Assembly (NCBI RefSeq): GCF_016598575.1
Contig: NZ_CP066801.1
Span: 2,790,001-2,854,000 of the forward strand
Source: Streptomyces sp. HSG2
Lineage (GTDB): Bacteria; Actinomycetota; Actinomycetes; Streptomycetales; Streptomycetaceae
Direction of reading: 5' to 3'
Length of the DNA: 64,000 nt
Made by a program: the position numbers and the translations under genes. Of the stretch, positions 7,869 through 16,002 are shown one piece after another (position 1 is the first letter of the stretch; every line of letters begins with the position of its first letter). Under the pieces are notes generated by a model. The model saw only the letters and a list, made by a program, of their open reading frames with translations. It was not told the origin of the DNA and did not search any database.

Positions 7869-8297
7869 TCACTCCGCACGCGCCGGCGATGTACCAGGGT
7901 GGGTGTGGTGGTGGGGGCTGGGTGCGGTGCCGGTCGGCGCGTTGGGTCGGAGCGGAGCGAGGAGGTGGTCGAATTCGCCGGCGCGCGCTCCCAGGGCGAA
8001 GGCGTGCCATTTCCGGGGGGTGGTGGTGATGGTGGTGGGTGTGGGGGCGTGGGGGTGGTGGATGCGCAGGGCGGCGTCGTGGTCGTGCGCGGGGGCGATG
8101 GTGACGCTGGTGGGGGTGGTGTGCGACTTCAGGGCGGCTATGAGGTTCTCGAAGGCGGCGGGGGTGAGGGTGAGTATCGCGCCGCTGGGGTCGCTGCTCT
8201 CGGTGAGTCGGACGTGGTGATCGGGGGACGCGGCGACGTGGAGGCAGGACTCGCCCTCGCCGCAGTAGGAGGACTTCTGCCAGGACCTCACGTGCAT
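7869..8297 (-). CDS. DUF397 protein, cassette 2
   Basis: 142 residues. The N-terminal W-x-K-S-S-Y-C motif is followed by the same DUF397 unit plus second DUF397-like ending as in cassette 1, identical in DNA over 7957-8249. The N-terminal 15 residues and the Pro/His-rich tail of about 28 residues are different. It starts nine bases after the stop of the cassette 2 XRE gene, so the two form an operon. No deaminase follows. Confidence 0.8.
   Translation of the reverse strand: MHVRSWQKSSYCGEGESCLHVAASPDHHVRLTESSDPSGAILTLTPAAFENLIAALKSHTTPTSVTIAPAHDHDAALRIHHPHAPTPTTITTTPRKWHAFALGARAGEFDHLLAPLRPNAPTGTAPSPHHHTHPGTSPARAE
7957..8249. repeat. Direct repeat copy B of the DUF397 gene body (293 bp)
   Basis: Identical, as far as I can read, to 4013-4305. 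The identity covers only the interior of the gene, which suggests gene conversion or a mosaic duplication. Confidence 0.85.
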
Positions 8298-8306
8298 GAC
8301 TACCTC

Positions 8307-9158
8307 TCAGATGCGTCGGCCGAGCGAACGGATCAGCTCGTGGGAGTCGTCTTCCTCCAGGCTCAGCGCCCACAGGCGGTCCAGGACCTTGTGGTACTTG
8401 TCGAGCTGGGCTCGCGCGTGCAGCAGGGTGATCCCGTGTGACTGGTCGAGCTGGACTGTGTCCAGTGGCGGAGCCGTCCCATGGACGTAGTAGATGGGCT
8501 GGCCCGCTCCGGGGTAGCCACCAGCGTCGAAGGGCACCACACGGATCCGGATGTCCGGGCGGCGCCCCATGTCCAGCAAGTGGCCCAGCTGCTCCGACGC
8601 GACACCTCGCCCCCCGAACATCATGTGAAGGGCGGCTTCGTGGATGACGGCCCGGTACGGAGGCGGGCTCGCACGGAACAGCAGGGCCTGGCGCCTGATG
8701 CGGAAGGAGGCGCGGTGCTCGATCTCCGGTGGGGACAGTTCCGGCACGACCTGCCGGAACACCGCTCGGGCATAGTCGACGGTCTGGAGGAGTCCGGGGA
8801 TGCCCGATACGTGTGCCGTGCGAAGCTCGGTGCCGTGGTGCTCCAGTTCGGCCAAGTCCAGCAGCCCGGAGGGGAGGAGGCTCCGGTACTCCTCCCACCA
8901 GCCTCGCCGTCGTTCGCCGGTCATCCCCGCCAGTGCCTCGACGAGTCCTCCGTCGAGGCACTCGTAGGCATCCGCCATTGCTCGCACCCGGTCGGCGCTG
9001 ACCGGGAGGCGGCCGGACTCCATGTTGCTGACCTGGGCTTGCTTGATACCCAGGAGCTGGGCCGCCGCCGTGGATGTCAGTCCGGCGGACTCCCTGAGCT
9101 TGCGTAGCTCGGCACCGAGGCGGAGTTGTCGCGCCGTGGGTTGGGTTCTCACGGCCAT
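8307..9158 (-). CDS. XRE-family regulator with DUF5753, cassette 2
   Basis: 283 residues from ATG 9158, which has GGAGGAA at good spacing; the frame stays open further upstream into the IS3-type element but that part is not native. The helix-turn-helix is at about residues 13-66, followed by a DUF5753 domain with Trp-Trp-Glu-Glu-Tyr. It is roughly half identical to the cassette 1 regulator by eye, much less conserved than the neighbouring DUF397 and ATPase genes. The IS3-type element ends 58 bp upstream of the start codon, probably altering its promoter. Confidence 0.88.
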   Translation of the reverse strand: MAVRTQPTARQLRLGAELRKLRESAGLTSTAAAQLLGIKQAQVSNMESGRLPVSADRVRAMADAYECLDGGLVEALAGMTGERRRGWWEEYRSLLPSGLLDLAELEHHGTELRTAHVSGIPGLLQTVDYARAVFRQVVPELSPPEIEHRASFRIRRQALLFRASPPPYRAVIHEAALHMMFGGRGVASEQLGHLLDMGRRPDIRIRVVPFDAGGYPGAGQPIYYVHGTAPPLDTVQLDQSHGITLLHARAQLDKYHKVLDRLWALSLEEDDSHELIRSLGRRI

Positions 9159-9291
9159 CCTCGTCGTTCCTCCGTACCACTTGTCACTCGAATGAATGGA
9201 AGACCTAGTTATAGGTGGGCCTTGACCCCGGATCCTGGACACCCGAGACACTTGGATCTTGAAGGTCCAGGAGAACGGATGTCCCGTGGTC

Positions 9292-9591
9292 ATGAAGCAC
9301 TACCCGCCTGAGTTCAAGGCGGACGCGGTCGCGCTGTACGAGTCGCGGCCCGGGGCGACGATCAAGTCGGTCGCCGCTGATCTGGGGGTCAACCCGGAGA
9401 CGCTGAGGAACTGGATCCGGGCGGCCGGTGCCGCCCGTCCCCGTGGCCGCCGCCCGGAGGGTCCGGCGGTGCCGGAGTCTTCGCTTCAGGCAGAGCTCGC
9501 CGCCGCGCGGAAGAAGATCCGCGAGCTGGAGGAGGAACGCGAGCTCCTGCGGAAGGCCGCGAAGTATTTCGCCGGGGAGACGCGCTGGTGA
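9292..9591 (+). CDS. IS3-family transposase OrfA
   Basis: 99 residues from ATG 9292. It has a helix-turn-helix (His-Tyr-Pro-Pro-Glu-Phe-Lys at the start, then Ser-Val-Ala-Ala-Asp-Leu-Gly-Val near residue 27) and a C-terminal leucine-zipper-like helix rich in Glu/Arg/Lys. OrfA binds the terminal repeats. Its stop overlaps the OrfB start (GTGA, 9588-9591), so OrfB may be made by coupling or by frameshifting. Confidence 0.88.
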   Translation: MKHYPPEFKADAVALYESRPGATIKSVAADLGVNPETLRNWIRAAGAARPRGRRPEGPAVPESSLQAELAAARKKIRELEEERELLRKAAKYFAGETRW

Positions 9592-10487
9592 ACCGCTTCC
9601 AGTTCGTCTGCGACCACCAGCGCCGATACGGCGTGAAGCGGTTGTGCCAGGTCCTGGGCATCGCCCGCTCCAGCTTCTACTACTGGCGCCGGACCGCACC
9701 GGACCGGGCGGCCCGCCGGGCGGCCGACGCCCAGCTCGCCGCACGGATCCAAACCGTCCACCGGGAGTCGGACGGCACCTACGGTGTCCCCAGGATCACC
9801 GCCGAGCTCCGCGAGGACGGTGAGCGCGTCAACCACAAGCGCGTCGCCCGCCTCATGCGCACTGCCGGTATCGCCGGGACGCGCCTGCGCCGCAGACACC
9901 GCACCACGGTCCCGGACCCGGCCGCCGCGAAGGCGCCCGACCTGATCGGCCGGGACTTCACCGCCACGGAGCCGAACACCAGGTATGCCGGCGATATTAC
10001 GTATCTCCCGCTGGACGGTGGGAAGTTCCTCTATCTCGCCACGGTCATCGACCTCGCCTCGCGCCGCCTGGCCGGATGGGCGCTGGCCGATCACATGCGG
10101 ACCGAGCTCGTCACCGATGCCCTGGACGCGGCGATACGGACCCGCGGCAGCCTCGCGGGGGCCGTCATGCACAGCGACCACGGGGCGCAATACACCAGTC
10201 GGGCCTTCGCCCACGCCTGCGCGAAGGCCGGTGTCCGCCAGTCCATGAGCGCGGTCGGCAGCTCGGCGGACAACGCGCTGGCCGAGTCCTTCAACGCGAC
10301 GTTCAAGCGGGAAACCCTCCAAGGCCGCAAGAGCTGGTCCAGCGAGCGCGAAGCCCGGCTCGACGCCTTCCGATGGCTGAACCGCTACAACACCCGACGC
10401 CGCCACTCACGACTCGGACAACGCAGCCCGATCGCCTACGAGACGGCACTCGCCGCAACATCAACTACGCTGGCTCAAGCCGCATAG
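9588..10487 (+). CDS. IS3-family transposase OrfB (DDE integrase domain)
   Basis: 299 residues starting at GTG. An N-terminal HTH_21-like region precedes the rve integrase core. The three catalytic acids are visible: Asp in Gly-Asp-Ile-Thr-Tyr, Asp in His-Ser-Asp-His-Gly, and Glu in Asn-Ala-Leu-Ala-Glu-Ser-Phe. The frame is uninterrupted, so the element looks complete. Confidence 0.93.
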   Translation: MNRFQFVCDHQRRYGVKRLCQVLGIARSSFYYWRRTAPDRAARRAADAQLAARIQTVHRESDGTYGVPRITAELREDGERVNHKRVARLMRTAGIAGTRLRRRHRTTVPDPAAAKAPDLIGRDFTATEPNTRYAGDITYLPLDGGKFLYLATVIDLASRRLAGWALADHMRTELVTDALDAAIRTRGSLAGAVMHSDHGAQYTSRAFAHACAKAGVRQSMSAVGSSADNALAESFNATFKRETLQGRKSWSSEREARLDAFRWLNRYNTRRRHSRLGQRSPIAYETALAATSTTLAQAA

Positions 10488-10564
10488 CCCGTGTCCAGGA
10501 TTCGGGGTCAAGGCCCGGTCCCAATAGGCTAAATATCTTTGCCCGCGGTTGTTAGCTTGTGCCT

Positions 10565-11093
10565 TGGCGCTCCACTGCCCAGAAGCGCACCGGTCGACGG
10601 ATCGGCAGGCCACTGGGTGTTCCCGCAGGTTTCCAACTGTGCGTAGTCGACGGAGACTTCCATGACCACCGTAGACCCGTCCTGGGAATACACCCTTCAT
10701 CTTCCTCGTGATCCGCGCTCGCCGGGGATCGGTCGCGTGATGCTTCGCGCGGCTTTGGCGGCGCGGGGTCGGGATGCCGTGGCGTCGACGGCGGAGGTGG
10801 TGGCGGCGGAGTTGTTGGCCAACGCGCAGTGCCACACGTCGGGTCCCTATGCCCTGAGTGTCTCTTCGTGTCTGCCGGGTCGGGTGCGTGTCGGGGTCTG
10901 GGACACGGACCCCCGGGTTCCGGTCGGGTTCCGTCGTGGGGGTCGGGTCGAGTGGGTGTCCGGGGAGGCGGAGGGTGGACGGGGTCTGGCGCTGGTTCGT
11001 GCCTGTGCGGACGACATCGGGGGCCGGGTGCTGGAGGGGTCGGGGGGCGAGTCCTCGCGGGGCGGCAAGCTGCTGTGGGCGGAGTGCCGTTCC
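10565..11093. repeat. Direct repeat copy B covering the ATPase gene and its leader
   Basis: Matches 5293-5496 plus 7380-7704 with about three visible mismatches in 529 bp. Beyond 11093 the two copies diverge abruptly inside the last codons of the ATPase genes. Confidence 0.85.
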
Positions 11094-11123
11094 TCTCCCG
11101 GGAGGCCGCGGGGCGCGGGGTGA
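10662..11123 (+). CDS. RsbW-like ATP-binding protein (HATPase_c_2), cassette 2
   Basis: 153 residues, intact. The GHKL nucleotide-binding boxes are visible: N-box Glu-Leu-Leu-Ala-Asn-Ala near residue 50, Asp-Thr-Asp in the G1 position near 82, and Gly-Gly-Arg-Gly-Leu-Ala-Leu near 115. Stand-alone proteins of this kind act as anti-sigma kinases or as the third partner in whiJ/abaA-like loci. It lies divergent to the XRE-DUF397 pair. It is the only working copy, because the cassette 1 gene is split. Confidence 0.82.
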   Translation: MTTVDPSWEYTLHLPRDPRSPGIGRVMLRAALAARGRDAVASTAEVVAAELLANAQCHTSGPYALSVSSCLPGRVRVGVWDTDPRVPVGFRRGGRVEWVSGEAEGGRGLALVRACADDIGGRVLEGSGGESSRGGKLLWAECRSSPGRPRGAG

Positions 11124-11319
11124 GGCGGCGGGGGGTGGTCCGGGACGCCCGTGAACGCCTCCGGCGGTCGCCGTGCGCGGGTGACGCCACGATGCACGAG
11201 GGCGCGCCCCTCTGGGAGGTGACGGTGTGTAGGACGATGGGGTGCCGGAGCCCGACGAGGTTCCGGCGACATGTTCGGGAGCCGTACCGGAAGGCGTCCG
11301 GGTGGGGGAGGGTTGAGCC

Positions 11320-12345
11320 ATGCGGAAGGTGTGGGTTGTCGCAGGGGCGGTCGCCGCGGCGGGCATGGGCATGGTGTTGCTGCTCGTCGTCGGTGTCTAC
11401 GTGGTCGCCGCGTCGGTCCTGAACGGCGGGGGCACGGGGTCCAAGAACCTCGCGGCCGGTTCCGTGCCGGCGGCCTATCAGGAGTTGGTGCAGACCTGGG
11501 GGAACCTCTGCCCGGAGATCAGTCCGGCCCTGCTCGCCGCACAGCTCTACCAGGAGAGCGGGTTCAACCCGCGAGCGCGGAGTCACGCCGACGCGCAGGG
11601 AATCGCGCAGTTCATCCCCGGGACGTGGGCGACGCACGGCATCGACGGGGACGGCGACGGCGACCGGGACGTATGGGATCCGAACGACGCGATCCCGTCC
11701 GCCGCTTCGTACGACTGCGCCTTGGCGTCCTATGTGAAGGACGTCGGCGGGAATCCGACCGAAAACATGCTGGCCTCGTACAACGCGGGGGCCTATGCGG
11801 TGATCCGGTACCAGGGGGTGCCGCCGTACCGTGAGACGCGGGAGTACGTCCGGCGCATCCTCGCCCTGGAGAGCAGCTTCGCCGCGCCGGAGGGGCGTCT
11901 CGGTCCGTCCGTACAGGCGGCCGGCGCCATCGGCTACGCGCAGAAGAAGCTCGGCACCCTGTATCTGTGGGGTGGCACCGGCACCGCTGAGCAGCAAGGA
12001 CGCTTCGACTGCTCGGGGTTGACCCAGGCGGCCTACCGAAGTGTGGGGATCGAACTGCCCCGGGTCGCCAACGACCAGTACAACGCGGGGCCGCACCCCG
12101 ATCGGGACGAACTGTTGCCGGGAGATCTGGTGTTCTTCTCCGACGATCTCACCGATTCACGGGCCATCCGGCATGTGGGCATTTACGTGGGCGGCGGGTA
12201 CATGATCGACGCGCCACGTACGGGCGCCGTGATCCGGTTCGACCCGATCGACACGCCTGACTACTTCGGGGCCACCCGGGTGACCGAGGATGGCGCGAAA
12301 GCGCTGCCCACCACCTTCCCGGTCACCGTGGCGGCACCCTCCTGA
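11320..12345 (+). CDS. Membrane-anchored lytic transglycosylase / NlpC-P60 endopeptidase
   Basis: 341 residues, with a GGGGGAGGG ribosome site. A single N-terminal transmembrane helix (about residues 5-32) is followed by an SLT domain (catalytic Glu in Tyr-Gln-Glu-Ser-Gly near residue 78, Ala-Gln-Gly-Ile-Ala-Gln-Phe, and Ala-Ser-Tyr-Asn-Ala-Gly) and then an NlpC/P60 domain (Asp-Cys-Ser-Gly near 229, His in Arg-His-Val-Gly near 285). It should cut both glycan strands and peptide stems of peptidoglycan. Two-domain enzymes of this type are the wall-opening component of Gram-positive conjugation systems (Orf14/VirB1-like), which fits the secretion-like operon across the accessory block. Confidence 0.9.
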   Translation: MRKVWVVAGAVAAAGMGMVLLLVVGVYVVAASVLNGGGTGSKNLAAGSVPAAYQELVQTWGNLCPEISPALLAAQLYQESGFNPRARSHADAQGIAQFIPGTWATHGIDGDGDGDRDVWDPNDAIPSAASYDCALASYVKDVGGNPTENMLASYNAGAYAVIRYQGVPPYRETREYVRRILALESSFAAPEGRLGPSVQAAGAIGYAQKKLGTLYLWGGTGTAEQQGRFDCSGLTQAAYRSVGIELPRVANDQYNAGPHPDRDELLPGDLVFFSDDLTDSRAIRHVGIYVGGGYMIDAPRTGAVIRFDPIDTPDYFGATRVTEDGAKALPTTFPVTVAAPS

Positions 12346-12543
12346 GCTGCTGGGACTCGTCTCCCTTCGGTAACGTCTCGGTGATCATTCCGTGGACCGT
12401 GGAACGGAACGGCGCCGGCCGTGCGTTCCTTTCGGCGTGGAGAGCCCGCGCGGCGTCTCCGCGATCCACGGGGTGATGGGAAGAGGCGTGCCCACCGGCG
12501 ATGCGGCCGGTGTGGACTGTGAAGGACGAAGGGGCCGCAGCGC

Positions 12544-13263
12544 ATGGCTGGACTCGCCGACTCCGGGTCGAACCCCGACGTCGAGTTGTTGTACGACATC
12601 AACGGTCTGGCTCGGGCCGCGCCCGACTGGTTCGACCGGGTCATGGAGTTCGTGGGGGAGTACGGGCTCCTTCTCGCCATGGTGGTCCTGGTGCTGTGGT
12701 GTTGGGCGTCCACTCGACGGCGGGGGGGCGAGGACGCGGCGGTCACCGTGGCCGCCCTGATCTGGGTGCCGCTCTCGGCGGCGATCGCGGTGTTGGTCAA
12801 CGTCCCGATCCGGGCGCTGGTCGAGCGGCCGAGGCCGTTCTACGACCACGACGGCTTGGAGGTGTTGATCTCCGGCAAGGAGGACTACTCCTTCGTCAGC
12901 GACCACGCCACGTTGACGATGGCGATGGGGGTGGCGTTGTTCGTCGCCAACCGGCGTTTCGGGATCTTCGGCATCGTGCTGGGTCTGCTCGGCGGGTTCA
13001 GCCGGGTCTACATGGGGGTGCACTACCCGACGGACGTGTTGGGGGGATTCGCGCTGGGCACGGCCGTGGCGTTGCTGCTCGCCCCGGTCGCGGCTGCGCT
13101 GCTGACCCCGCTGACGAGGACGATCGAGCGGTCGCCGCGCGCCGGTTGGCTGGTCCGGGCCGATGTGCGGGGGCCGGGCGGCGACGACGGTGCCGCGACC
13201 TTCGACACGGGGTCGCCGCGCGCGGTCGAGGACCGGGATCGAGCGCCGGACCGGGCCGCGTAG
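12544..13263 (+). CDS. PAP2-family membrane phosphatase
   Basis: 239 residues with about five to six transmembrane helices. The three phosphatase motifs are visible: Arg-x(4)-Glu-Arg-Pro-Arg-Pro near residues 96-104, Ser-Asp-His-Ala near 120-123 (usually Ser-Gly-His), and Ser-Arg-x-Tyr-x-Gly-x-His-Tyr-Pro-x-Asp near 155-166. Such enzymes dephosphorylate lipid phosphates such as undecaprenyl pyrophosphate outside the membrane. The C-terminal 50 residues are charged and probably disordered. A strong hairpin terminator follows. Confidence 0.87.
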   Translation: MAGLADSGSNPDVELLYDINGLARAAPDWFDRVMEFVGEYGLLLAMVVLVLWCWASTRRRGGEDAAVTVAALIWVPLSAAIAVLVNVPIRALVERPRPFYDHDGLEVLISGKEDYSFVSDHATLTMAMGVALFVANRRFGIFGIVLGLLGGFSRVYMGVHYPTDVLGGFALGTAVALLLAPVAAALLTPLTRTIERSPRAGWLVRADVRGPGGDDGAATFDTGSPRAVEDRDRAPDRAA

Positions 13264-13314
13264 GAGGTACCCGGGCGGTACGCGTCGCGAGTACGACGCG
13301 CTCGACAAGCGGCC

Positions 13315-13348
13315 GGTGGCCCCTCACTCCGACGAGTGAGGGGCCACC
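13315..13348. terminator. Rho-independent-type hairpin after the PAP2 gene
   Basis: Perfect 14-bp stem (GGTGGCCCCTCACT and its complement) with a six-base loop. It lies between convergent genes, so it can serve both strands. No long T-run follows, as is usual in Streptomyces. Confidence 0.75.
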
Positions 13349-13417
13349 GACACGAGGGGGGAGGGGCGGGTCGCCCGAACGGAGCCCCTGAGGGGCCCGA
13401 CCGCCGCAGGCACGTGC

Positions 13418-13594
13418 TCAGCCGGGCGAGTCGGTGTGGGTGCGGGCGTCGGTGCGGGCGAGGCTTCTGGCCCGGCGCGCCGGGCCGCTCCAGCCGCAGG
13501 TGCACTGGGCGAGGCAGAAGGGGCCCCGCTCGATCATCGTCGTCGTGTGCTCCGGGATGTGCCCCGGGGCGTCAAGGCCGTCCCGCTGTGCCAC
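13418..13594 (-). CDS. Very small cysteine-containing protein
   Basis: 58 residues from GTG 13594 (an internal ATG is a possible alternative start). The middle holds Cys-Leu-Ala-Gln-Cys-Thr-Cys-Gly-Trp-x-Gly-Pro-Ala-Arg-Arg-Ala-Arg, and the C-terminus is rich in Asp/Thr/His. I recognise this cysteine-tryptophan pattern as one recurring in small Streptomyces proteins; the three closely spaced cysteines suggest a metal site. Function unknown. Codon bias (G/C at third positions) supports coding. Confidence 0.65.
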   Translation of the reverse strand: MAQRDGLDAPGHIPEHTTTMIERGPFCLAQCTCGWSGPARRARSLARTDARTHTDSPG

Positions 13595-13687
13595 GCCGAC
13601 AACGTTACCGCTCTCGCCCGGCCGTCGTTAGCCGGGACGAGGGGCACAGGACCCGGAACGGACCCGACGGCTGGGGGTAGGCAGGCG

Positions 13688-14554
13688 ATGAGCTGGGCGA
13701 GAGCGCGGGGGACCGCCCTGCTGGCGGGGCTCGTGGTCGGTGTCGGGGCGGCGGTCGGCGGTTGCTCCGGCACCGGGGCCGTGGCCCAGGGCACCGGGGC
13801 CGTGGCCCAGGGCGCCGGTGGCGAGGACCCGGCGGATCTGCTGCACCGGGCCGGCGACCGGTTGGTCGCGGCGGGCGCCTCGCGGGCGCGTACGGAGCTG
13901 GAGATGGCCAGCGGCGGGACCCGGGTGACCATCCGGGGCGAGGGGGTGTACGACTACGTCTCCCGGCGGGGACGGCTCAGGGTGTTGCTTCCGGAGGACC
14001 CATCCGGCCGGGATACGCGGCGGCCGATCACCGAACTGCTGGCACCGGGCGCCCTGTTCATGAAGAACCGGGGTGCCGGGGTGCCGGAGGACAAGTGGGT
14101 GCGGGTGGACACCACCACCCTGCCGGACGGCAATCTGGTCACCGGTGGGGCGACCGATCCGCTCGCCGCCGCCGAGGTGCTGCGCGGCGCGTGGGGTGTG
14201 ACGTATGTCGGTCGGGACCGGGTGGGCGGGGAGCCGGTCCGGCACTTCCGGGGCACGGCCGACCTGGCGCGGGCGGCGAGGGCGGCCCTGGCGGAGCACC
14301 GCGAGCCCCTCGCCGCGGCTGCCGAGGGGTTCGCCAGCGAACAGGTGCCCTTCGACGCCTACGTCGACGACGAGGGGTTGGTTCGCAAGATCAGACACCG
14401 GTTCAGCTATACCAACGGGGCGGCGGGGGGTACGGTCGCCGTGGCGTCGACCACGCTGCTGTTCGACTTCGGCGCGCCCGTCACCGTCCGGCTCCCGGAG
14501 GCGGGCGACATCTACGCCGGGCGGATCGCGGAGGAGTCGACGCGCGAGGACTAG
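13688..14554 (+). CDS. Secreted lipoprotein, LppX/LprG-like
   Basis: 288 residues. A signal peptide ends in a lipobox-like Val-Gly-Gly-Cys at about residue 25. The mature part resembles the LppX/LprAFG fold, with a Tyr-Asp-Tyr stretch, beta-strand-like repeats and an Asp-Ala-Tyr-Val-Asp-Asp-Glu-Gly-Leu-Val-Arg-Lys segment near 230-241. Such lipoproteins bind or move hydrophobic ligands at the cell surface. Immediately after the lipobox a 21-bp unit is repeated twice. Confidence 0.75.
   Translation: MSWARARGTALLAGLVVGVGAAVGGCSGTGAVAQGTGAVAQGAGGEDPADLLHRAGDRLVAAGASRARTELEMASGGTRVTIRGEGVYDYVSRRGRLRVLLPEDPSGRDTRRPITELLAPGALFMKNRGAGVPEDKWVRVDTTTLPDGNLVTGGATDPLAAAEVLRGAWGVTYVGRDRVGGEPVRHFRGTADLARAARAALAEHREPLAAAAEGFASEQVPFDAYVDDEGLVRKIRHRFSYTNGAAGGTVAVASTTLLFDFGAPVTVRLPEAGDIYAGRIAEESTRED
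13770..13811. repeat. 21-bp tandem duplication in lipoprotein gene
   Basis: Two exact copies, in frame, so they encode a duplicated seven-residue Gly/Ala/Val/Gln segment just after the lipid-modified cysteine. Confidence 0.9.
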
Positions 14555-14625
14555 CCCTTCCGTGCCATGCGCGGCGCGCGGACCGCTCCTTACCCTAGGA
14601 GTTCGGTGGCGGCAGAGACGAGGTG

Positions 14626-14802
14626 ATGCGTGTGGCTCCGGTCGGCGGTACGGCGGTGCAGGACCACGTGGCCCTCGCCGAGATCGAGCTGTGCGGAGAG
14701 CTGATGATCGCGGCGTCCGCGGCCCGGGATCGGCTCAGTCTGCGGAGTATCGACGAGGTGCTCAGGGTGACCGAGGAGCGGGAGCCGGAGGCGGATTCCT
14801 GA
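14626..14802 (+). CDS. Small acidic protein of unknown function
   Basis: 58 residues from ATG 14626. The sequence has a hydrophobic/charged helix (Ala-Glu-Ile-Glu-Leu-Cys-Gly-Glu-Leu-Met-Ile-Ala-Ala) then Arg-Leu-Ser and Ile-Asp-Glu-Val-Leu, followed by a Glu-rich tail. The pattern of a conserved helical core plus Leu-Ser-x(4)-Ile-Asp is known to me from small Streptomyces proteins but not its function. It is convergent with csoR, four bases apart. Confidence 0.6.
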   Translation: MRVAPVGGTAVQDHVALAEIELCGELMIAASAARDRLSLRSIDEVLRVTEEREPEADS

Positions 14803-14806
14803 CGCG

Positions 14807-15151
14807 TCAGGTCCGCAGCAGTCGGCCGATGGCCTTCGTGGCCTCCTCCACCTTGGCGTCGATCTCCGCGCCGCCCTTGAGCGCGGCGTCGGCGACGCAG
14901 TGGCGCAGGTGCTCCTCCAGGAGTTGCAGCGCGAAGGACTGGAGCGCCTTGGTCGAGGCGGACACCTGGGTCAGTATGTCGATGCAGTAGACGTCCTCGT
15001 CGACCATCCGCTGGAGGCCTCGGATCTGGCCCTCGATCCGGCGCAGCCGCTTGAGGTGTTCGTCCTTCCGCTCGTGGTAGCCGTGGACCCCGGTGTCGTG
15101 GCCCGCCTCGGAGGGGGCGGGGGCACCGGTGCCGGCCTCGGTGGTCGTCAT
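14807..15151 (-). CDS. csoR: Copper-sensing repressor CsoR
   Basis: 114 residues, GAGGAGG ribosome site. The all-helical CsoR/RcnR fold is evident, with Arg-Arg-Ile-Glu-Gly-Gln-Ile-Arg-Gly-Leu near residue 37 and the Cu(I) ligands Cys near 55, His near 80 and Cys near 84 (His-x-x-x-Cys). The extra N-terminal 20 residues are Ala/Gly/Pro-rich. A perfect palindrome lies 30-52 bp upstream of the start, indicating autoregulation. The S. lividans orthologue is a proven Cu(I)-responsive repressor (established knowledge). Confidence 0.9.
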   Translation of the reverse strand: MTTTEAGTGAPAPSEAGHDTGVHGYHERKDEHLKRLRRIEGQIRGLQRMVDEDVYCIDILTQVSASTKALQSFALQLLEEHLRHCVADAALKGGAEIDAKVEEATKAIGRLLRT

Positions 15152-15180
15152 CGCGTCCTCCTCGGTGGGACATGGGGCGA

Positions 15181-15203
15181 CATATACCCCTGCCGGGTAT
15201 ATG
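15181..15203. promoter_or_regulatory. CsoR operator
   Basis: Perfect inverted repeat CATATACCC-N5-GGGTATATG, nine bp per arm. TACCC/GGGTA cores are typical of CsoR sites. It lies in the region between csoR and the divergent phosphate-transport genes, nearest to csoR. Confidence 0.8.
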
Positions 15204-15372
15204 GTACCGAACTTCTCCGCGTGGTCGCGCGGACGGGAGTGGTGTTCCCGGCCCGCCCCCCTGCTCGACGGGCCCTCCGATGGGCGACACTGGGGGAGGG
15301 CCCGATACCCCAGGCCGGGCGATGCGCCTAGCATCGGCCTCACCCGCAACCGAAGCATCCCGAGGACCCCAC

Positions 15373-15993
15373 GTGCGCTTTCGTCTGACCCCCAGGGAGA
15401 CGAGCTTCTACGACATGTTCGCGGCGTCCGCGGACAACATCGTCACGGGCTCGAAGCTTCTGATGGAACTGCTCGGCGCGGACGCCTCCGCCCGAGGCGA
15501 GATCGCGGAGCGGATGCGGGCCGCGGAGCACGCGGGCGACGACGCCACCCACGCGATCTTCCACCAGCTGAACTCCTCCTTCATCACGCCGTTCGACCGG
15601 GAGGACATCTACGCGCTGGCCTCCTCGCTCGACGACATCATGGACTTCATGGAGGAGGCCGTCGACCTGGTCGTCCTCTACAACATCGAGCGGCTTCCCA
15701 AGGGGGTCGAGCAGCAGATCGAGGTGCTCGCCCGGGCTGCGGTGCTCACGGCGGAGGCCATGCCGCACCTTCGCACGATGGACAACCTCACCGAGTACTG
15801 GATCGAGGTCAACCGGCTGGAGAACCAGGCCGACCAGATCCACCGCAAGCTGCTCGCCCACCTCTTCAACGGCAAGTTCGACGCCATCGAGGTACTCAAG
15901 CTCAAGCAGATCGTCGACGTCCTCGAAGAGGCCGCCGACGCCTTCGAGCACGTGGCGAACACGGTGGAGACCATCGCGGTCAAGGAGTCCTGA
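15373..15993 (+). CDS. PhoU-like (DUF47) accessory protein of the Pit transporter
   Basis: 206 residues from GTG 15373. All-helical, with the PhoU/DUF47 signature acidic motifs Glu-His-Ala-Gly-Asp-Asp near residue 53 and Asp-Asp-Ile-Met-Asp near 91, and Glu-x-x-Ala-Asp near 190, which bind metal clusters in this family. It ends nine bases before pit, and DUF47-pit pairs are common. It probably modulates phosphate or metal-phosphate import. Confidence 0.88.
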   Translation: MRFRLTPRETSFYDMFAASADNIVTGSKLLMELLGADASARGEIAERMRAAEHAGDDATHAIFHQLNSSFITPFDREDIYALASSLDDIMDFMEEAVDLVVLYNIERLPKGVEQQIEVLARAAVLTAEAMPHLRTMDNLTEYWIEVNRLENQADQIHRKLLAHLFNGKFDAIEVLKLKQIVDVLEEAADAFEHVANTVETIAVKES

Positions 15994-16002
15994 GGCCCGT
16001 CC

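Larger units (their letters stand above)
9217..10516. mobile_element. IS3-family insertion sequence (1300 bp)
   Basis: Imperfect terminal inverted repeats of about 26 bp begin GGGCCTTGACCCC on each end, and a 3-bp duplication GGT flanks them (9214-9216, 10517-10519), the usual length for this family. It encodes OrfA and OrfB on the plus strand. It has landed between the cassette 2 regulator and the cassette 2 ATPase gene. Confidence 0.88.
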
